NCBI RefSeq assembly: GCF_947258525.1
Contig: NZ_CAMYIP010000049.1
Location: forward strand, 19,593 to 83,592
Reading direction: 5' to 3'
Origin: an uncultured Eudoraea sp.
Lineage (GTDB): Bacteria; Bacteroidota; Bacteroidia; Flavobacteriales; Flavobacteriaceae
Length of the DNA stretch: 64,000 bases
Shown here: piece by piece, positions 36,474-44,192 of the stretch
How positions within the stretch are numbered: the stretch's first letter is position 1
Layout of the letters: each line of letters opens with the position of its first letter
Notes under the pieces: generated by a model
What the model was told of the DNA's origin: nothing
Database searches by the model: none
The model's input: only the letters and a program-made list of their open reading frames with translations
Made by a program: the position numbers and the translations under genes

Positions 36474-38141
36474 TTAAACGCGGTCTATAGTAAAAACAGA
36501 ATGCTCCTGTATTTCTTGCAGCATTTCCTCTTTCCATGACAGGATTTTTGAATCATCCAATTTAAAAATTGATTTAAATTCATCCAGAATTGGATCCAAT
36601 AGAAAAGGTATGCTTTCAATATCGAAATATAAACGTCCTGTTCTTCGAATAAAAAAGTCCATAGGGGTAGCTATCATTTCATAATTAATTCCATAATGCA
36701 GTTCGGCTTTGGCCATTCTTATGTAAGGATCCTTATCTTTTTGAATGGAATAATCCTCTAAAATAGTGTCAGTCTGCTTCCCATAGGTTGTTACAAGATA
36801 CCAGGCATCATATTCTGTAAAACCATCTTTTTGGATTCGTTCAAATATTTCTGATATATATTTTTTAACGTGTTTAAATTTTTTGAAATCATTTCCACAT
36901 AAAGGAATATCATCCGTTGTGCATTCATCAAGTTCAATTCCTTCTTCCTCATCCATTTTTTTTGATAACCGGTTGACGACTCTTTCAGCCATCTTTCGAT
37001 ACCCGGTTAATTTACCTCCTGCTATGCTGATAAGGCCACTGTCTGAAACAAATATTTCATCCTTACGAGATAATTCGGAAGTAGATTTTCCCTCTTCATG
37101 GATTAAAGGTCGTAAACCCGCCCATGAAGAAATAATATCATCCATTTCCAAATTAATTTTAGGAAACATATTATTGACTGCTGAAATTAAATACAATACG
37201 TCTGCTAAATCGAGTTGTATATTATCTTTATCCTTATCATAGTTAGTATCCGTTGTTCCTACATAGGTAATTTTACCTCTGGGGATAGCAAAAATCATTC
37301 GCCCATCAGGAACATCAAAATACACGGATTGCTTTACAGGTAATTTTTCATGTGGAAATACTAAATGAACCCCTTTCGTAAGATGAAGTCTTTTGCCCTT
37401 TTTTGAGTTATTAATACTTCTTAATTCATCTACCCATGGTCCGGCCGCACTAATAACGTATTTTGATTTAAGCGTAAATTCATTACCTGTCAGACCATCC
37501 CTAAAATGAAGCCCGGAAATAATATCCTCTTCGTAATCAAAAGATGTGACCTCTGCATAATTCAATGCAACAGCCCCAAAAGTAAGACTCGTCTTAATGT
37601 TTTCAATGGTGAGCCTGGAATCATCTGTACGATATTCTGCATAATACCCTGCCCCTTTTAATTTCTTTTTTGGCAATAGGGGCTCCAATTCCAATGCTTC
37701 TTTCTTTTCAAGCATTATACGTTTGTCATCCCCAGCAACCTGCGCTAAAATATCATATACCTTCAACCCAATAGAAGTAAGCCATTTTCCGTATGACCCG
37801 CCATCAATCAAAGGAAGTAGCATTTTTTCAGGAAGCACCAGGTGTGGTGCGAGTTTATGAACAATAGCCCTTTCAGATCCTACTTCTTTTACTAACCAAA
37901 AATCAAATTGCTTAAGATACCTGAGACCGCCATGAATTAACTTTGTAGATTTACTGCTGGAACCTGAGGCAAAATCCCCTTTTTCCAGTAATGCCACTTT
38001 TAGTCCTCTGGAAGCTGCGTCCAGGGCAATACCTCCTCCGGTTATTCCTCCTCCAATTATTACAAGGTCAAATTTGGTTCTGGCCAGGTTTTGAATGATT
38101 TTATTCCTGTCAAGGTTTGAAAATCGTATATTCTCGCTCAT
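36474..38141 (-). CDS. glpD: FAD-dependent glycerol-3-phosphate dehydrogenase
   Basis: This flavoenzyme oxidises sn-glycerol 3-phosphate to dihydroxyacetone phosphate at the inner membrane and passes electrons to quinone. There are 555 residues. The FAD-binding fold is DLVIIGGGITGGGIALDAASRGLKVALLEKGDFASGSSSKSTKLIHGGLRYL, the classical GlpD signature including SSKSTKLIHGGLRYL. Further family motifs are YVISAAGPWVDELR, KGVHLVFPHEKLPV, GRMIFAIPRGKITYVGTTDTNYD and ISIAGGKLTGYRKMAERVV. The C-terminal helical domain is complete. It converges on the Gfo/Idh gene with an 8-nt gap. GlpF or GlpK is not in the window. Confidence 0.95.
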   Translation of the reverse strand: MSENIRFSNLDRNKIIQNLARTKFDLVIIGGGITGGGIALDAASRGLKVALLEKGDFASGSSSKSTKLIHGGLRYLKQFDFWLVKEVGSERAIVHKLAPHLVLPEKMLLPLIDGGSYGKWLTSIGLKVYDILAQVAGDDKRIMLEKKEALELEPLLPKKKLKGAGYYAEYRTDDSRLTIENIKTSLTFGAVALNYAEVTSFDYEEDIISGLHFRDGLTGNEFTLKSKYVISAAGPWVDELRSINNSKKGKRLHLTKGVHLVFPHEKLPVKQSVYFDVPDGRMIFAIPRGKITYVGTTDTNYDKDKDNIQLDLADVLYLISAVNNMFPKINLEMDDIISSWAGLRPLIHEEGKSTSELSRKDEIFVSDSGLISIAGGKLTGYRKMAERVVNRLSKKMDEEEGIELDECTTDDIPLCGNDFKKFKHVKKYISEIFERIQKDGFTEYDAWYLVTTYGKQTDTILEDYSIQKDKDPYIRMAKAELHYGINYEMIATPMDFFIRRTGRLYFDIESIPFLLDPILDEFKSIFKLDDSKILSWKEEMLQEIQEHSVFTIDRV

Positions 38142-38286
38142 GCTATTTGCTTTTCAATAATTCCTTAACCTAATTACAAATGTAACGGTTTATATCTCCT
38201 ATACAGTTGCTCCAGTTTTATTCAATTGTTATCATTGAGTATAACTTCTCCTTAAGTATCGGGTAATAAAATAATTATAGCGCGTT

Positions 38287-38595
38287 TTATGATGAGGCAG
38301 TAAATTCATATTCTCTTTCTACAAGACAGACTCTTATTTTGTACCATTTATACCATTCTTTTTTTCCCATTTCCTGTGCAGCCAAATGTTTGAGGTTGGA
38401 TTTCCATTTTGAAATAGATTCCAGGTTTTTCCAATAACTTATTGATATTCCAATTTTGTCTTTAGCACTCTCAAATCCAAGATAGCCCGGTTGATTTTTA
38501 GCCAATTCTTCCATTTGCTTTGCCATTTGGAGATAACCTTTATCCCCGGAAGTTCGCGTGCTGGTAAATATTACGGCATAGTACGGTTTTGTCAT
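38287..38595 (-). CDS. Antibiotic-biosynthesis-monooxygenase (ABM) fold protein
   Basis: This 102-residue protein has the dimeric ferredoxin-like ABM fold. Indicators are KPYYAVIFTSTRTSGDKGYLQMAKQMEELAKNQPGYLGFESA, then IGISISYWKNLESISKWKSNLKHLAAQEMGKKEWYKWYKIRVCLVEREYEF. The WKNLESISKWK segment is the family hallmark. Members include haem-degrading, quinol-oxidising and unknown proteins; nothing here decides between them. It lies 6 nt downstream of the 118-residue hypothetical gene. Confidence 0.88.
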   Translation of the reverse strand: MTKPYYAVIFTSTRTSGDKGYLQMAKQMEELAKNQPGYLGFESAKDKIGISISYWKNLESISKWKSNLKHLAAQEMGKKEWYKWYKIRVCLVEREYEFTASS

Positions 38596-38601
38596 GATTG
38601 T

Positions 38602-38958
38602 TTATAAAATGAAAGCGCGTTCTACGAAATAATTTACAATAGCTTCTTTCATTAAGACAGATTGTTCTCCTGCTTTTAAAGGAGGAAGTGTTTCCTTTAC
38701 AATATAATGGGGCCAACCTTCTTCGTCAAAAAACTCAAACTCGTAATATCCGTAAGGCTCCAATAATTTGCAAATGGCTATATGCATCAGATTAACTTTC
38801 TCTTCTTTTTTATAGGTTCTGTGATATTGGCCTAGTTCCTGGATGCCAATAAGGTAAATGATCCCATCTATGTCCATTGGATCTCCATCGGAAAACTTAG
38901 CAGACAATTTCACAATGAGCTCTTCCCACCTATCCTTTAATTGACTGTCTCTACTCAC
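38602..38958 (-). CDS. Conserved hypothetical protein
   Basis: I do not assign this 118-residue protein to a named domain. It is soluble, without signal peptide or membrane span. Its composition is acidic, with an aromatic-rich centre (LEPYGYYEFEFFDEEGWPHYIVKETLPPL). The start (MSRDSQLKDRWEELIVKLSAKF) is helical. Codon use matches the neighbours. It probably forms an operon with the ABM-fold gene (6-nt gap) and is divergent from cvpA, with a 105-bp shared promoter region. Confidence 0.7.
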   Translation of the reverse strand: MSRDSQLKDRWEELIVKLSAKFSDGDPMDIDGIIYLIGIQELGQYHRTYKKEEKVNLMHIAICKLLEPYGYYEFEFFDEEGWPHYIVKETLPPLKAGEQSVLMKEAIVNYFVERAFIL

Positions 38959-39040
38959 TTTTTTGATCGAAAAAGATTAAAAATTATAATAAACCCTAAA
39001 CCCTTATTGAGGTAAAAATCAAAGGTACAAATCAAAATTC

Positions 39041-39048
39041 TATATTTG
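39041..39048 (+). promoter_or_regulatory. Bacteroidota -7 promoter element of the CvpA-family gene
   Basis: TATATTTG is an exact TAnnTTTG. It overlaps the TTG that the ORF track uses as start, so translation must begin further down, at the GTG at 39064. Confidence 0.5.
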
Positions 39049-39063
39049 TGCAAACAATTTTCT

Positions 39064-39558
39064 GTGAATATTCTTGATATTATTTTGGGGTTATTTCTGG
39101 TATATGGCCTTTATAAAGGACTAAAAAATGGACTCTTTGTTGAAATCGCCTCACTTGCCGCCATCATTATCGGGCTTTATGGCGCAATTAAATTTTCTTA
39201 CTTAACCGGTAGCTACCTTTCTCAAAACATGGATTGGAATGAAAATTACATAAAAATAGCGGCGTTCATAATTACTTTTCTGGCCATAGTGATTCTGGTA
39301 AATATGGCTGGTAAGATACTTACCAAAATTGCAGATTTTGCTATGCTCGGATTACTAAATAAAATTGCCGGTGGTTTATTTGGGATATTAAAGACAGCGG
39401 TTATTCTTGGTACTCTGTTGTATTTTATTGAAAGTGCAAGTTCATCATTTAATCTAATTGAAAATAATACCGTTAAAGAATCTGTTCTTTATAAACCTGT
39501 AAGAGATATTGGGGCCCTGGTTTTTGGTAACATAATAGAGGTATTTCAGGACGGATAA
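39064..39558 (+). CDS. CvpA-family membrane protein
   Basis: This inner-membrane protein of the CvpA (colicin V production) family has four predicted spans. I place the start at GTG 39064 (read as MNILDIILGLFLVYGLYKGLKNG), since the family begins this way. The track's TTG at 39046 is inside the promoter box. That gives 164 residues. The pattern YGLYKGLKNGLFVEIASLAAIIIGLYGAIKFS and the later FAMLGLLNKIAGGLFGILKTAVILG are diagnostic. The family's role is poorly known; links to envelope stress and peptidoglycan are reported for E. coli CvpA. Confidence 0.88.
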   Translation: MNILDIILGLFLVYGLYKGLKNGLFVEIASLAAIIIGLYGAIKFSYLTGSYLSQNMDWNENYIKIAAFIITFLAIVILVNMAGKILTKIADFAMLGLLNKIAGGLFGILKTAVILGTLLYFIESASSSFNLIENNTVKESVLYKPVRDIGALVFGNIIEVFQDG

Positions 39559-39705
39559 TTGGTAAAAAGTGCAGTTCATCGAAAAAAAAGGGTTTTTCAT
39601 GCGCTCTTTTCATAATTTCTTTAATATTACAAGGATGATCCTTTTAATAAGGATCTTAGAGAACACCCCACTCTTCCTTTACCCTACTTACAGATAGAAC
39701 ACTAT

Positions 39706-40182
39706 ATGAAAATGAGATTGCCTATAGCATTCTCGGTTTTATTTGTATTGTTGGCTGGATCTTGTAGCACAGAGTCCATAGAAAATACGAATATTCCGAG
39801 TTCTGAAAATGCCGTTTTGGTTGAACAGGCCCTTTTGGATATTGTTAATGACCATAGAATTAATCTTGGTTATTCATCATTACTCTTTAGCCAAGTAGCT
39901 TATGAGTATGCCAATACGCATACCGATTATATGATCGCTAAAGGCAGTTTAAGTCACGATAACTTTAGCTCAAGAGCCTCCAAAATTTCTAGCGAAGTCA
40001 ATGCAGAATACGTGGCTGAAAATGTTGCTAAAGATTACCCAGATGCCGCTGCAGCCTTGGAAAATTGGCTCCAGAGCCCTAATCATCGCAAAACTATTGA
40101 AGGTGAATTTACACATACGGCCGTAAGCGTAAAAAAAGACGCCAGCGGAAAACTCTATTTTACCCAGTTGTTCTACCGTTAA
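39706..40182 (+). CDS. CAP (SCP/PR1-like) domain lipoprotein
   Basis: This 158-residue lipoprotein has the signal MKMRLPIAFSVLFVLLAGSC (lipobox LAGSC) and one CAP domain. The domain carries the bacterial YkwD-type motifs: ALLDIVNDHRINLGYSSLLFSQVAYEYANTHTDYMIAKGSLSHDNF, VAENVAKDYPDAAAALENWLQSPNHRKTIEGEFTHTAVSV and a terminal YFTQLFYR. The CAP-cavity histidines (HTDYM and HRKT) are present. The function of bacterial CAP proteins is mostly unknown. The 147 bp between it and cvpA hold no gene. Confidence 0.93.
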   Translation: MKMRLPIAFSVLFVLLAGSCSTESIENTNIPSSENAVLVEQALLDIVNDHRINLGYSSLLFSQVAYEYANTHTDYMIAKGSLSHDNFSSRASKISSEVNAEYVAENVAKDYPDAAAALENWLQSPNHRKTIEGEFTHTAVSVKKDASGKLYFTQLFYR

Positions 40183-40207
40183 TCTAATCCGGAAAAATTT
40201 CTTTTAT

Positions 40208-40215
40208 TACATTTG
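40208..40215 (+). promoter_or_regulatory. Bacteroidota -7 promoter element of the 3-hydroxyanthranilate dioxygenase gene
   Basis: TACATTTG is an exact TAnnTTTG, 55 nt upstream of the ATG at 40271. Confidence 0.45.
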
Positions 40216-40270
40216 ATAGGTAGTATTACTTTTAATACCATCAAAAAAACTCATTAATAATTTGAAAACA

Positions 40271-40816
40271 ATGTCCATTAAACCTCCTTTTAATCTTAAC
40301 AAGTGGATTGAAGAAAACAGAGACTTATTAAAACCCCCTGTTGGAAATAAGAATTTATACAAAGATGCAGGAGACTATATAGTAATGATCGTTGCCGGGC
40401 CCAATGCGCGAAAAGATTATCACTACAATGAAACTGAGGAACTTTTTTTTCAGTTGGAAGGCAATATCGAAGTCCATATACAGGAAGACAGACAAAAAAA
40501 AACAATGAAACTGGGGCCTGGTGATATGTACTTACATCCTGCAAAAGTCCCGCACTCTCCTGTTAGGTACGAGGGCTCCATTGGTTTGGTAATAGAGCTT
40601 AAGCGCGATCATTTGCAAATGAAGGACGGCCTTCTTTGGTTTTGCGATAATTGCAACCACAAACTTTACGAAATATACTTTACTTTACATGACATTGAAA
40701 AAGACTTTTTATCACATTTTACACATTTCTATGGTTCTGAAGAGTTAAGGACTTGCGATAATTGTGGAACCGTTATGCCGGTTGATGATAGGTTTACGGC
40801 AAAGGAAGAAAGATAA
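40271..40816 (+). CDS. 3-hydroxyanthranilate 3,4-dioxygenase
   Basis: This cupin iron enzyme opens the ring of 3-hydroxyanthranilate in the kynurenine route towards quinolinate (for NAD) or further breakdown. The track starts at a TTG (40262); the ATG at 40271 (MSIKPPFNLNKWIEEN) is the family start, giving 181 residues. Numbered from there, iron ligands His51, Glu57 and His95 and the four structural cysteines 125, 128, 162 and 165 (CDNCNH, CDNCGTV) all fall at the positions known from the bacterial enzyme. It is followed by DUF1304 (3-nt gap) and ALDH7 genes. Tryptophan dioxygenase is at 0.9 kb, well separated. Confidence 0.97.
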   Translation: MSIKPPFNLNKWIEENRDLLKPPVGNKNLYKDAGDYIVMIVAGPNARKDYHYNETEELFFQLEGNIEVHIQEDRQKKTMKLGPGDMYLHPAKVPHSPVRYEGSIGLVIELKRDHLQMKDGLLWFCDNCNHKLYEIYFTLHDIEKDFLSHFTHFYGSEELRTCDNCGTVMPVDDRFTAKEER

Positions 40817-40819
40817 TAA

Positions 40820-41188
40820 ATGAAACTTACAATTACCATTTTAATTGCGCTTGTGGCAGGACTACATCTGTATTTTCTTTGGTTCGAGATGTTTGCCTGG
40901 ACTACCAGGGGTAAAAAAATCTTTAAAAAATTTCCTAAAGACATGTTCGAACCGACAAAATCTCTTGCTGCAAACCAGGGTCTCTACAACGGATTTTTGG
41001 CTGCCGGCCTAATTTGGACATTTATTATTCAGGATACTTTTTGGAGTACAAATATTTCTGTTTTTTTCCTAAGCTGTGTTGCAATTGCAGGTATTTATGG
41101 AGCTTTTACTGCCGACAAAAAAATCTTCTTTGTGCAGGCTCTACCTGCGTTAATTGCGCTGCTCCTAATCTTTATTAACCGGGTCTAA
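40820..41188 (+). CDS. DUF1304 family membrane protein
   Basis: This 122-residue, four-span inner-membrane protein belongs to the DUF1304 family. The family pattern is clear: LHLYFLWFEMFAWTTRGKKIFKKFPKDMFEPTKSLAANQGLYNGFLAAGLIW, with the conserved E-M-F-W and N-QGLYNGFLAAGL. It is 3 nt downstream of the 3-hydroxyanthranilate dioxygenase gene and co-transcribed with it. No function is established for the family and the neighbourhood does not settle it. Confidence 0.9.
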   Translation: MKLTITILIALVAGLHLYFLWFEMFAWTTRGKKIFKKFPKDMFEPTKSLAANQGLYNGFLAAGLIWTFIIQDTFWSTNISVFFLSCVAIAGIYGAFTADKKIFFVQALPALIALLLIFINRV

Positions 41189-41227
41189 GATTCCATAACT
41201 TTCGGGTAACATCATCACTATTATTTG

Positions 41228-41235
41228 TAGCTTTG
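41228..41235 (+). promoter_or_regulatory. Bacteroidota promoter of the ALDH7 gene
   Basis: TAGCTTTG is an exact TAnnTTTG. TTTC at 41200-41203, 24 nt upstream, is a plausible weak -33 box. The leader would be about 35 nt. Confidence 0.45.
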
Positions 41236-41271
41236 TCATAATCTAACAAATTATGTTTTAAAAGTTATAAA

Positions 41272-42825
41272 ATGACATTAGTTGCCACGGATTTTGGAAT
41301 AGACCAAGCATTAGAAAAATTAGGGATCAAGGAAATCAATAATGGTACCTCAACAGGATCTGATTATTTTTCATCAGGGGAAATTATTGACTCCTATTCC
41401 CCGGTAGATGGGGCTTTAATTGCTAAAGTTAAATCCACCTCCTTAGATGATTATGAAAAAGTTATGGAAACGGCCACTGAGGCCTTTCAAATCTGGCGAA
41501 AAAAACCTGCTCCTCAAAGGGGCGAAATTATTCGTCAGTTTGGAGATAAACTGCGTGAACTAAAAGAACCTTTAGGTAAGTTAGTCTCTTATGAAATGGG
41601 AAAATCGTATCAGGAAGGTCTTGGCGAAGTTCAGGAAATGATAGATATATGTGATTTCGCAGTTGGCCTTTCGCGGCAATTACACGGACTTACCATGCAT
41701 TCGGAAAGACCCGGGCATCGCATGTATGAGCAATACCATCCCTTAGGTATTGTAGGTATTATCTCTGCTTTTAATTTCCCAGTGGCAGTGTGGGCCTGGA
41801 ATACAGCACTTGCATGGATTTGTGGGGATGTTTGTGTCTGGAAACCATCAGAAAAAACACCACTTTGTGGCATAGCTTGTCAAAATATAGCTGCTGAAGT
41901 GTTCAAAGCTAATGGACTCCCAGAAGGAATCTCCTGTTTAATAAACGGCGATTACAAAGTTGGAGAAATGATGACAACTGACAAAAGAATCCCTTTGATT
42001 TCCGCTACAGGTTCTATTCGCATGGGAAAAATTGTTGCACAAGCCGTTGCCGCAAGACTTGGCAAATCGCTCCTTGAATTGGGCGGCAATAATGCCATCA
42101 TCGTTACCCCTGATGCAGATTTAAAAATGACGGTTATTGGAGCTGTATTCGGTGCGGTTGGTACCGCTGGTCAGCGATGTACTTCTACAAGAAGACTTAT
42201 CATCCACGAATCTATTTACGATAAGTTAAAAGATTCTATTGTTACTGCTTATGAGCAACTGCGAATTGGAAACCCGCTGGATGAGAATAATCATGTGGGG
42301 CCGTTAATAGATAAAGATGCCGTAGCCATGTACAAAGAAGCTCTGGAGAAAGTGGTAGAAGAAGGTGGAAATCTTATTGTGGAAGGCGGTGTTTTGGAAG
42401 GCGAAGGTTATGAAAGTGGTTGTTATGTATATCCGGCCATAGCCGAAGCCAACAATAACTATGAAATAGTACAGCATGAAACATTTGCACCCATCCTTTA
42501 TTTGTTAAAATATTCAGGTGATGTAGAAAATGCGATAAAAATTCAGAATAATGTTGTTCAGGGACTTTCCTCCGCCATTATGACCAATAATTTACGAGAA
42601 GCCGAAAATTTTCTTTCTGCAGCTGGCAGCGATTGCGGTATAGCCAATGTAAATATTGGTACTTCGGGTGCTGAAATTGGGGGCGCTTTTGGAGGTGAAA
42701 AGGAGACCGGAGGTGGTCGTGAAAGTGGTTCCGACGCCTGGAAAATATATATGCGGAGACAAACCAACACTATTAACTTTACTACAGAATTACCTTTAGC
42801 ACAGGGTATAAAATTTGATCTTTAG
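41272..42825 (+). CDS. Aldehyde dehydrogenase, ALDH7 (aminoadipate-semialdehyde dehydrogenase-like)
   Basis: This NAD-dependent aldehyde dehydrogenase of 517 residues most resembles the ALDH7/antiquitin group that oxidises 2-aminoadipate semialdehyde in lysine breakdown. Catalytic residues are visible: Asn168 in SAFNFPVAVWAWN, Glu269 in LLELGGNN and Cys303 in GQRCTSTRRL. The ALDH7-specific C-terminal features are present (NVNIGTSGAEIGGAFGGEKETGGGRESGSDAWKIYMRRQTNTINF). Its location after the 3-hydroxyanthranilate dioxygenase gene might suggest 2-aminomuconate semialdehyde as a substrate, but the family signature argues for the lysine-type substrate. It has its own promoter. Confidence 0.93.
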   Translation: MTLVATDFGIDQALEKLGIKEINNGTSTGSDYFSSGEIIDSYSPVDGALIAKVKSTSLDDYEKVMETATEAFQIWRKKPAPQRGEIIRQFGDKLRELKEPLGKLVSYEMGKSYQEGLGEVQEMIDICDFAVGLSRQLHGLTMHSERPGHRMYEQYHPLGIVGIISAFNFPVAVWAWNTALAWICGDVCVWKPSEKTPLCGIACQNIAAEVFKANGLPEGISCLINGDYKVGEMMTTDKRIPLISATGSIRMGKIVAQAVAARLGKSLLELGGNNAIIVTPDADLKMTVIGAVFGAVGTAGQRCTSTRRLIIHESIYDKLKDSIVTAYEQLRIGNPLDENNHVGPLIDKDAVAMYKEALEKVVEEGGNLIVEGGVLEGEGYESGCYVYPAIAEANNNYEIVQHETFAPILYLLKYSGDVENAIKIQNNVVQGLSSAIMTNNLREAENFLSAAGSDCGIANVNIGTSGAEIGGAFGGEKETGGGRESGSDAWKIYMRRQTNTINFTTELPLAQGIKFDL

Positions 42826-43052
42826 AGATAATAATCCTTACATTGATTTTAGCTGCTTCATTAAATGAAAAATGAATCGGATTGGAGTTCCTGTAAGTGT
42901 TTAATAAAAAAAGCAAAATTTAATTATTTCATTCGAACTCCTTAGGCAAATTCATTCTTAAAATACAACTTCTCTCCTGGAGAAAATCTTTACAATATTG
43001 TCAGTTGTAAAAAATAAAAATTTGGAAGATTGAATTGAATAATCTGAACACT
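42826..43052. other. Gene-free stretch downstream of the ALDH7 gene
   Basis: This is the first part of a 599-bp gap. No frame looks coding. It contains a 7-bp inverted repeat GGAGTTC/GAACTCC with a 40-nt spacer and a small TTCTC/GAGAA hairpin near 42980. Neither is followed by a convincing T-run, so I cannot name a terminator for the ALDH7 gene. Confidence 0.4.
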
Positions 43053-43090
43053 AAAAAAACCGCTGCTATTAATAGAATAAATAACAACGG
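43053..43090 (-). terminator. Orphan minus-strand intrinsic terminator (locus C)
   Basis: Minus-strand CCGTTGTTATT pairs with AATAGCAGCGG over 11 bp around a 9-nt loop and is followed by seven T. Two of the pairs are G-U on the minus strand but A-C on the plus strand, so only the leftward RNA folds fully. Confidence 0.75.
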
Positions 43091-43191
43091 GATTCTTAAT
43101 TAACTAAACTAATTCAAACTATTAGTAAGCAGCAATAGAGCAATGTTTCAATACCGGTGCCTCGCCGGTAGAAATTGCGTTGCAGCTTAAT
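43053..43191 (-). ncRNA. Candidate small RNA, locus C
   Basis: On the minus strand a near -7 box GATATTTG (43204-43197) is followed within 7 nt by a long hairpin (43189-43126). Its stacked arms are TAAGCTGCAA/TTGCTGCTTA (one U-U mismatch), GCAAT/ATTGC and a TACCGG/CCGGTA top with a 7-nt loop. A T-rich linker (AGTTTGAATTAGTTTAGTTAATTAAG) leads to a terminator at 43090-43053. Flanking genes are both on the plus strand, so neither explains a leftward terminator. The plan matches loci A and B, but the linker is only loosely similar. The remaining sequence up to 43424 shows no supported gene. Confidence 0.55.
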
Positions 43192-43424
43192 TTCAACAAA
43201 TATCCTAAATGGTTGTTTATTTCTAAGCGAGGAAATTATGATTGGTTGTGAAAAGTGTGTAATTGGTAGCTATTTTGCTATGTCCTGTATTTGTTTTAGG
43301 AGGAAACATCTTAGTCATTATTAGAAGATTAACCAGATAGTGTAGGGTATTTAGCCCATCTGTTTTAACAAAATTTAAGATTTTTTTAATACATTGTATT
43401 CAGAACGACAAATTACCAATTACC

Positions 43425-43625
43425 ATGACAAAAAAGACAACCAACTTGCTTGGGATTATAATTACCATTTTGGCAGGTATTTATTTTTTTGTAATGTATT
43501 GCAGTCAATGTGGATTAGATGACGACTTTGCCACTCTTCACAATGAAGATTCTTCTGTTGTAAATAACACAATGAATCCAGAAACAATTGAAAAAAGCAA
43601 GCAAGAATTTTTATATAAGAACTAA
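43425..43625 (+). CDS. Small single-span membrane protein, unknown function
   Basis: This 66-residue protein begins with one hydrophobic span (TTNLLGIIITILAGIYFFVMY), followed by a CSQCG motif and an acidic soluble tail. The N-terminus resembles the anchor that precedes OmpA domains in some flavobacterial proteins, but no OmpA domain follows in any frame. It may be a truncated relative or a stand-alone small protein. It is 13 nt upstream of the helix-hairpin-helix gene and probably co-transcribed. Confidence 0.6.
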   Translation: MTKKTTNLLGIIITILAGIYFFVMYCSQCGLDDDFATLHNEDSSVVNNTMNPETIEKSKQEFLYKN

Positions 43626-43638
43626 ATAATATCAACTT

Positions 43639-44160
43639 ATGAATTTGGAAAGTATAAACATCTGGTGTTGGCTCATCCCTATTCTTGTAGGTGTTCTGTG
43701 CGCTATTTTTGGATATTTATTAGGGAAAGGAGGCAATACACCCCTCGACAATTCTGAGCTAATAGAACTAAAGAATCAAAATGCAAAATTAGAAGCTGAT
43801 CTAGCGGCATGTAATAAAAAAGTGGCCGCTGAGAGTTTAGCAATGGTTTCTTCGGAAATTCCTTTTAACAAAAGTGCCGCCAAAGCAGCAATGGGTAAAA
43901 ACGTAAAACTGGATGACCTGAAAATTGTTGAAGGCATAGGTCCTAAGATTGAAGGCCTTTTTCACAATTATGATATAAAAACCTGGAAAGCCTTATCCAA
44001 AACTACTGTTTCAAAATGCCAGCAAGTATTAGACTCAGGGGGTGATCGTTATAAAGTCCATGATCCCGCGTCCTGGCCAATGCAGGCGAAAATGTGTTAT
44101 GAAGGCAAGTGGAAAGAATTAAACAAATGGCAGGTAGAACATAAACATGGCAAATTATAA
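43639..44160 (+). CDS. Membrane-anchored helix-hairpin-helix (HHH_5) protein
   Basis: This 173-residue protein has an N-terminal membrane span (INIWCWLIPILVGVLCAIFGYLLG) and a short coiled coil (NSELIELKNQNAKLEADLAACNKKV). A soluble C-terminal half follows, carrying a helix-hairpin-helix fold (LDDLKIVEGIGPKIEGLFHNYDIKTWKALSKTTVSKCQQVLDSGG). VEGIGPKIEGLF is the HHH_5 signature found in DNA-binding proteins and in many envelope proteins of this phylum. The end (DPASWPMQAKMCYEGKWKELNKWQ) is conserved in flavobacterial members as I recall them. DNA binding by a membrane-anchored protein is not shown; a protein-binding role is equally possible. Confidence 0.8.
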   Translation: MNLESINIWCWLIPILVGVLCAIFGYLLGKGGNTPLDNSELIELKNQNAKLEADLAACNKKVAAESLAMVSSEIPFNKSAAKAAMGKNVKLDDLKIVEGIGPKIEGLFHNYDIKTWKALSKTTVSKCQQVLDSGGDRYKVHDPASWPMQAKMCYEGKWKELNKWQVEHKHGKL

Positions 44161-44161
44161 T

Positions 44162-44190
44162 AAAAAGACCGGATTATATCCGGTCTTTTT
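44162..44190. terminator. Bidirectional intrinsic terminator
   Basis: AAAAAGACCGGAT and ATCCGGTCTTTTT form a perfect 13-bp stem with a 3-nt loop (TAT). It lies between the convergent HHH_5 and acyl-ACP desaturase genes and has A/T runs on both sides, so it serves both. Confidence 0.92.
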
Positions 44191-44192
44191 AT

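Noticed and set aside
43238-43324. 28-codon Cys-rich frame (MIGCEKCVIGSYFAMSCICFRRKHLSHY) with a GAGG upstream
   Set aside because: Shine-Dalgarno strength carries little weight in this phylum, there is no -7 box, and one such frame in a 599-bp gap is expected by chance.
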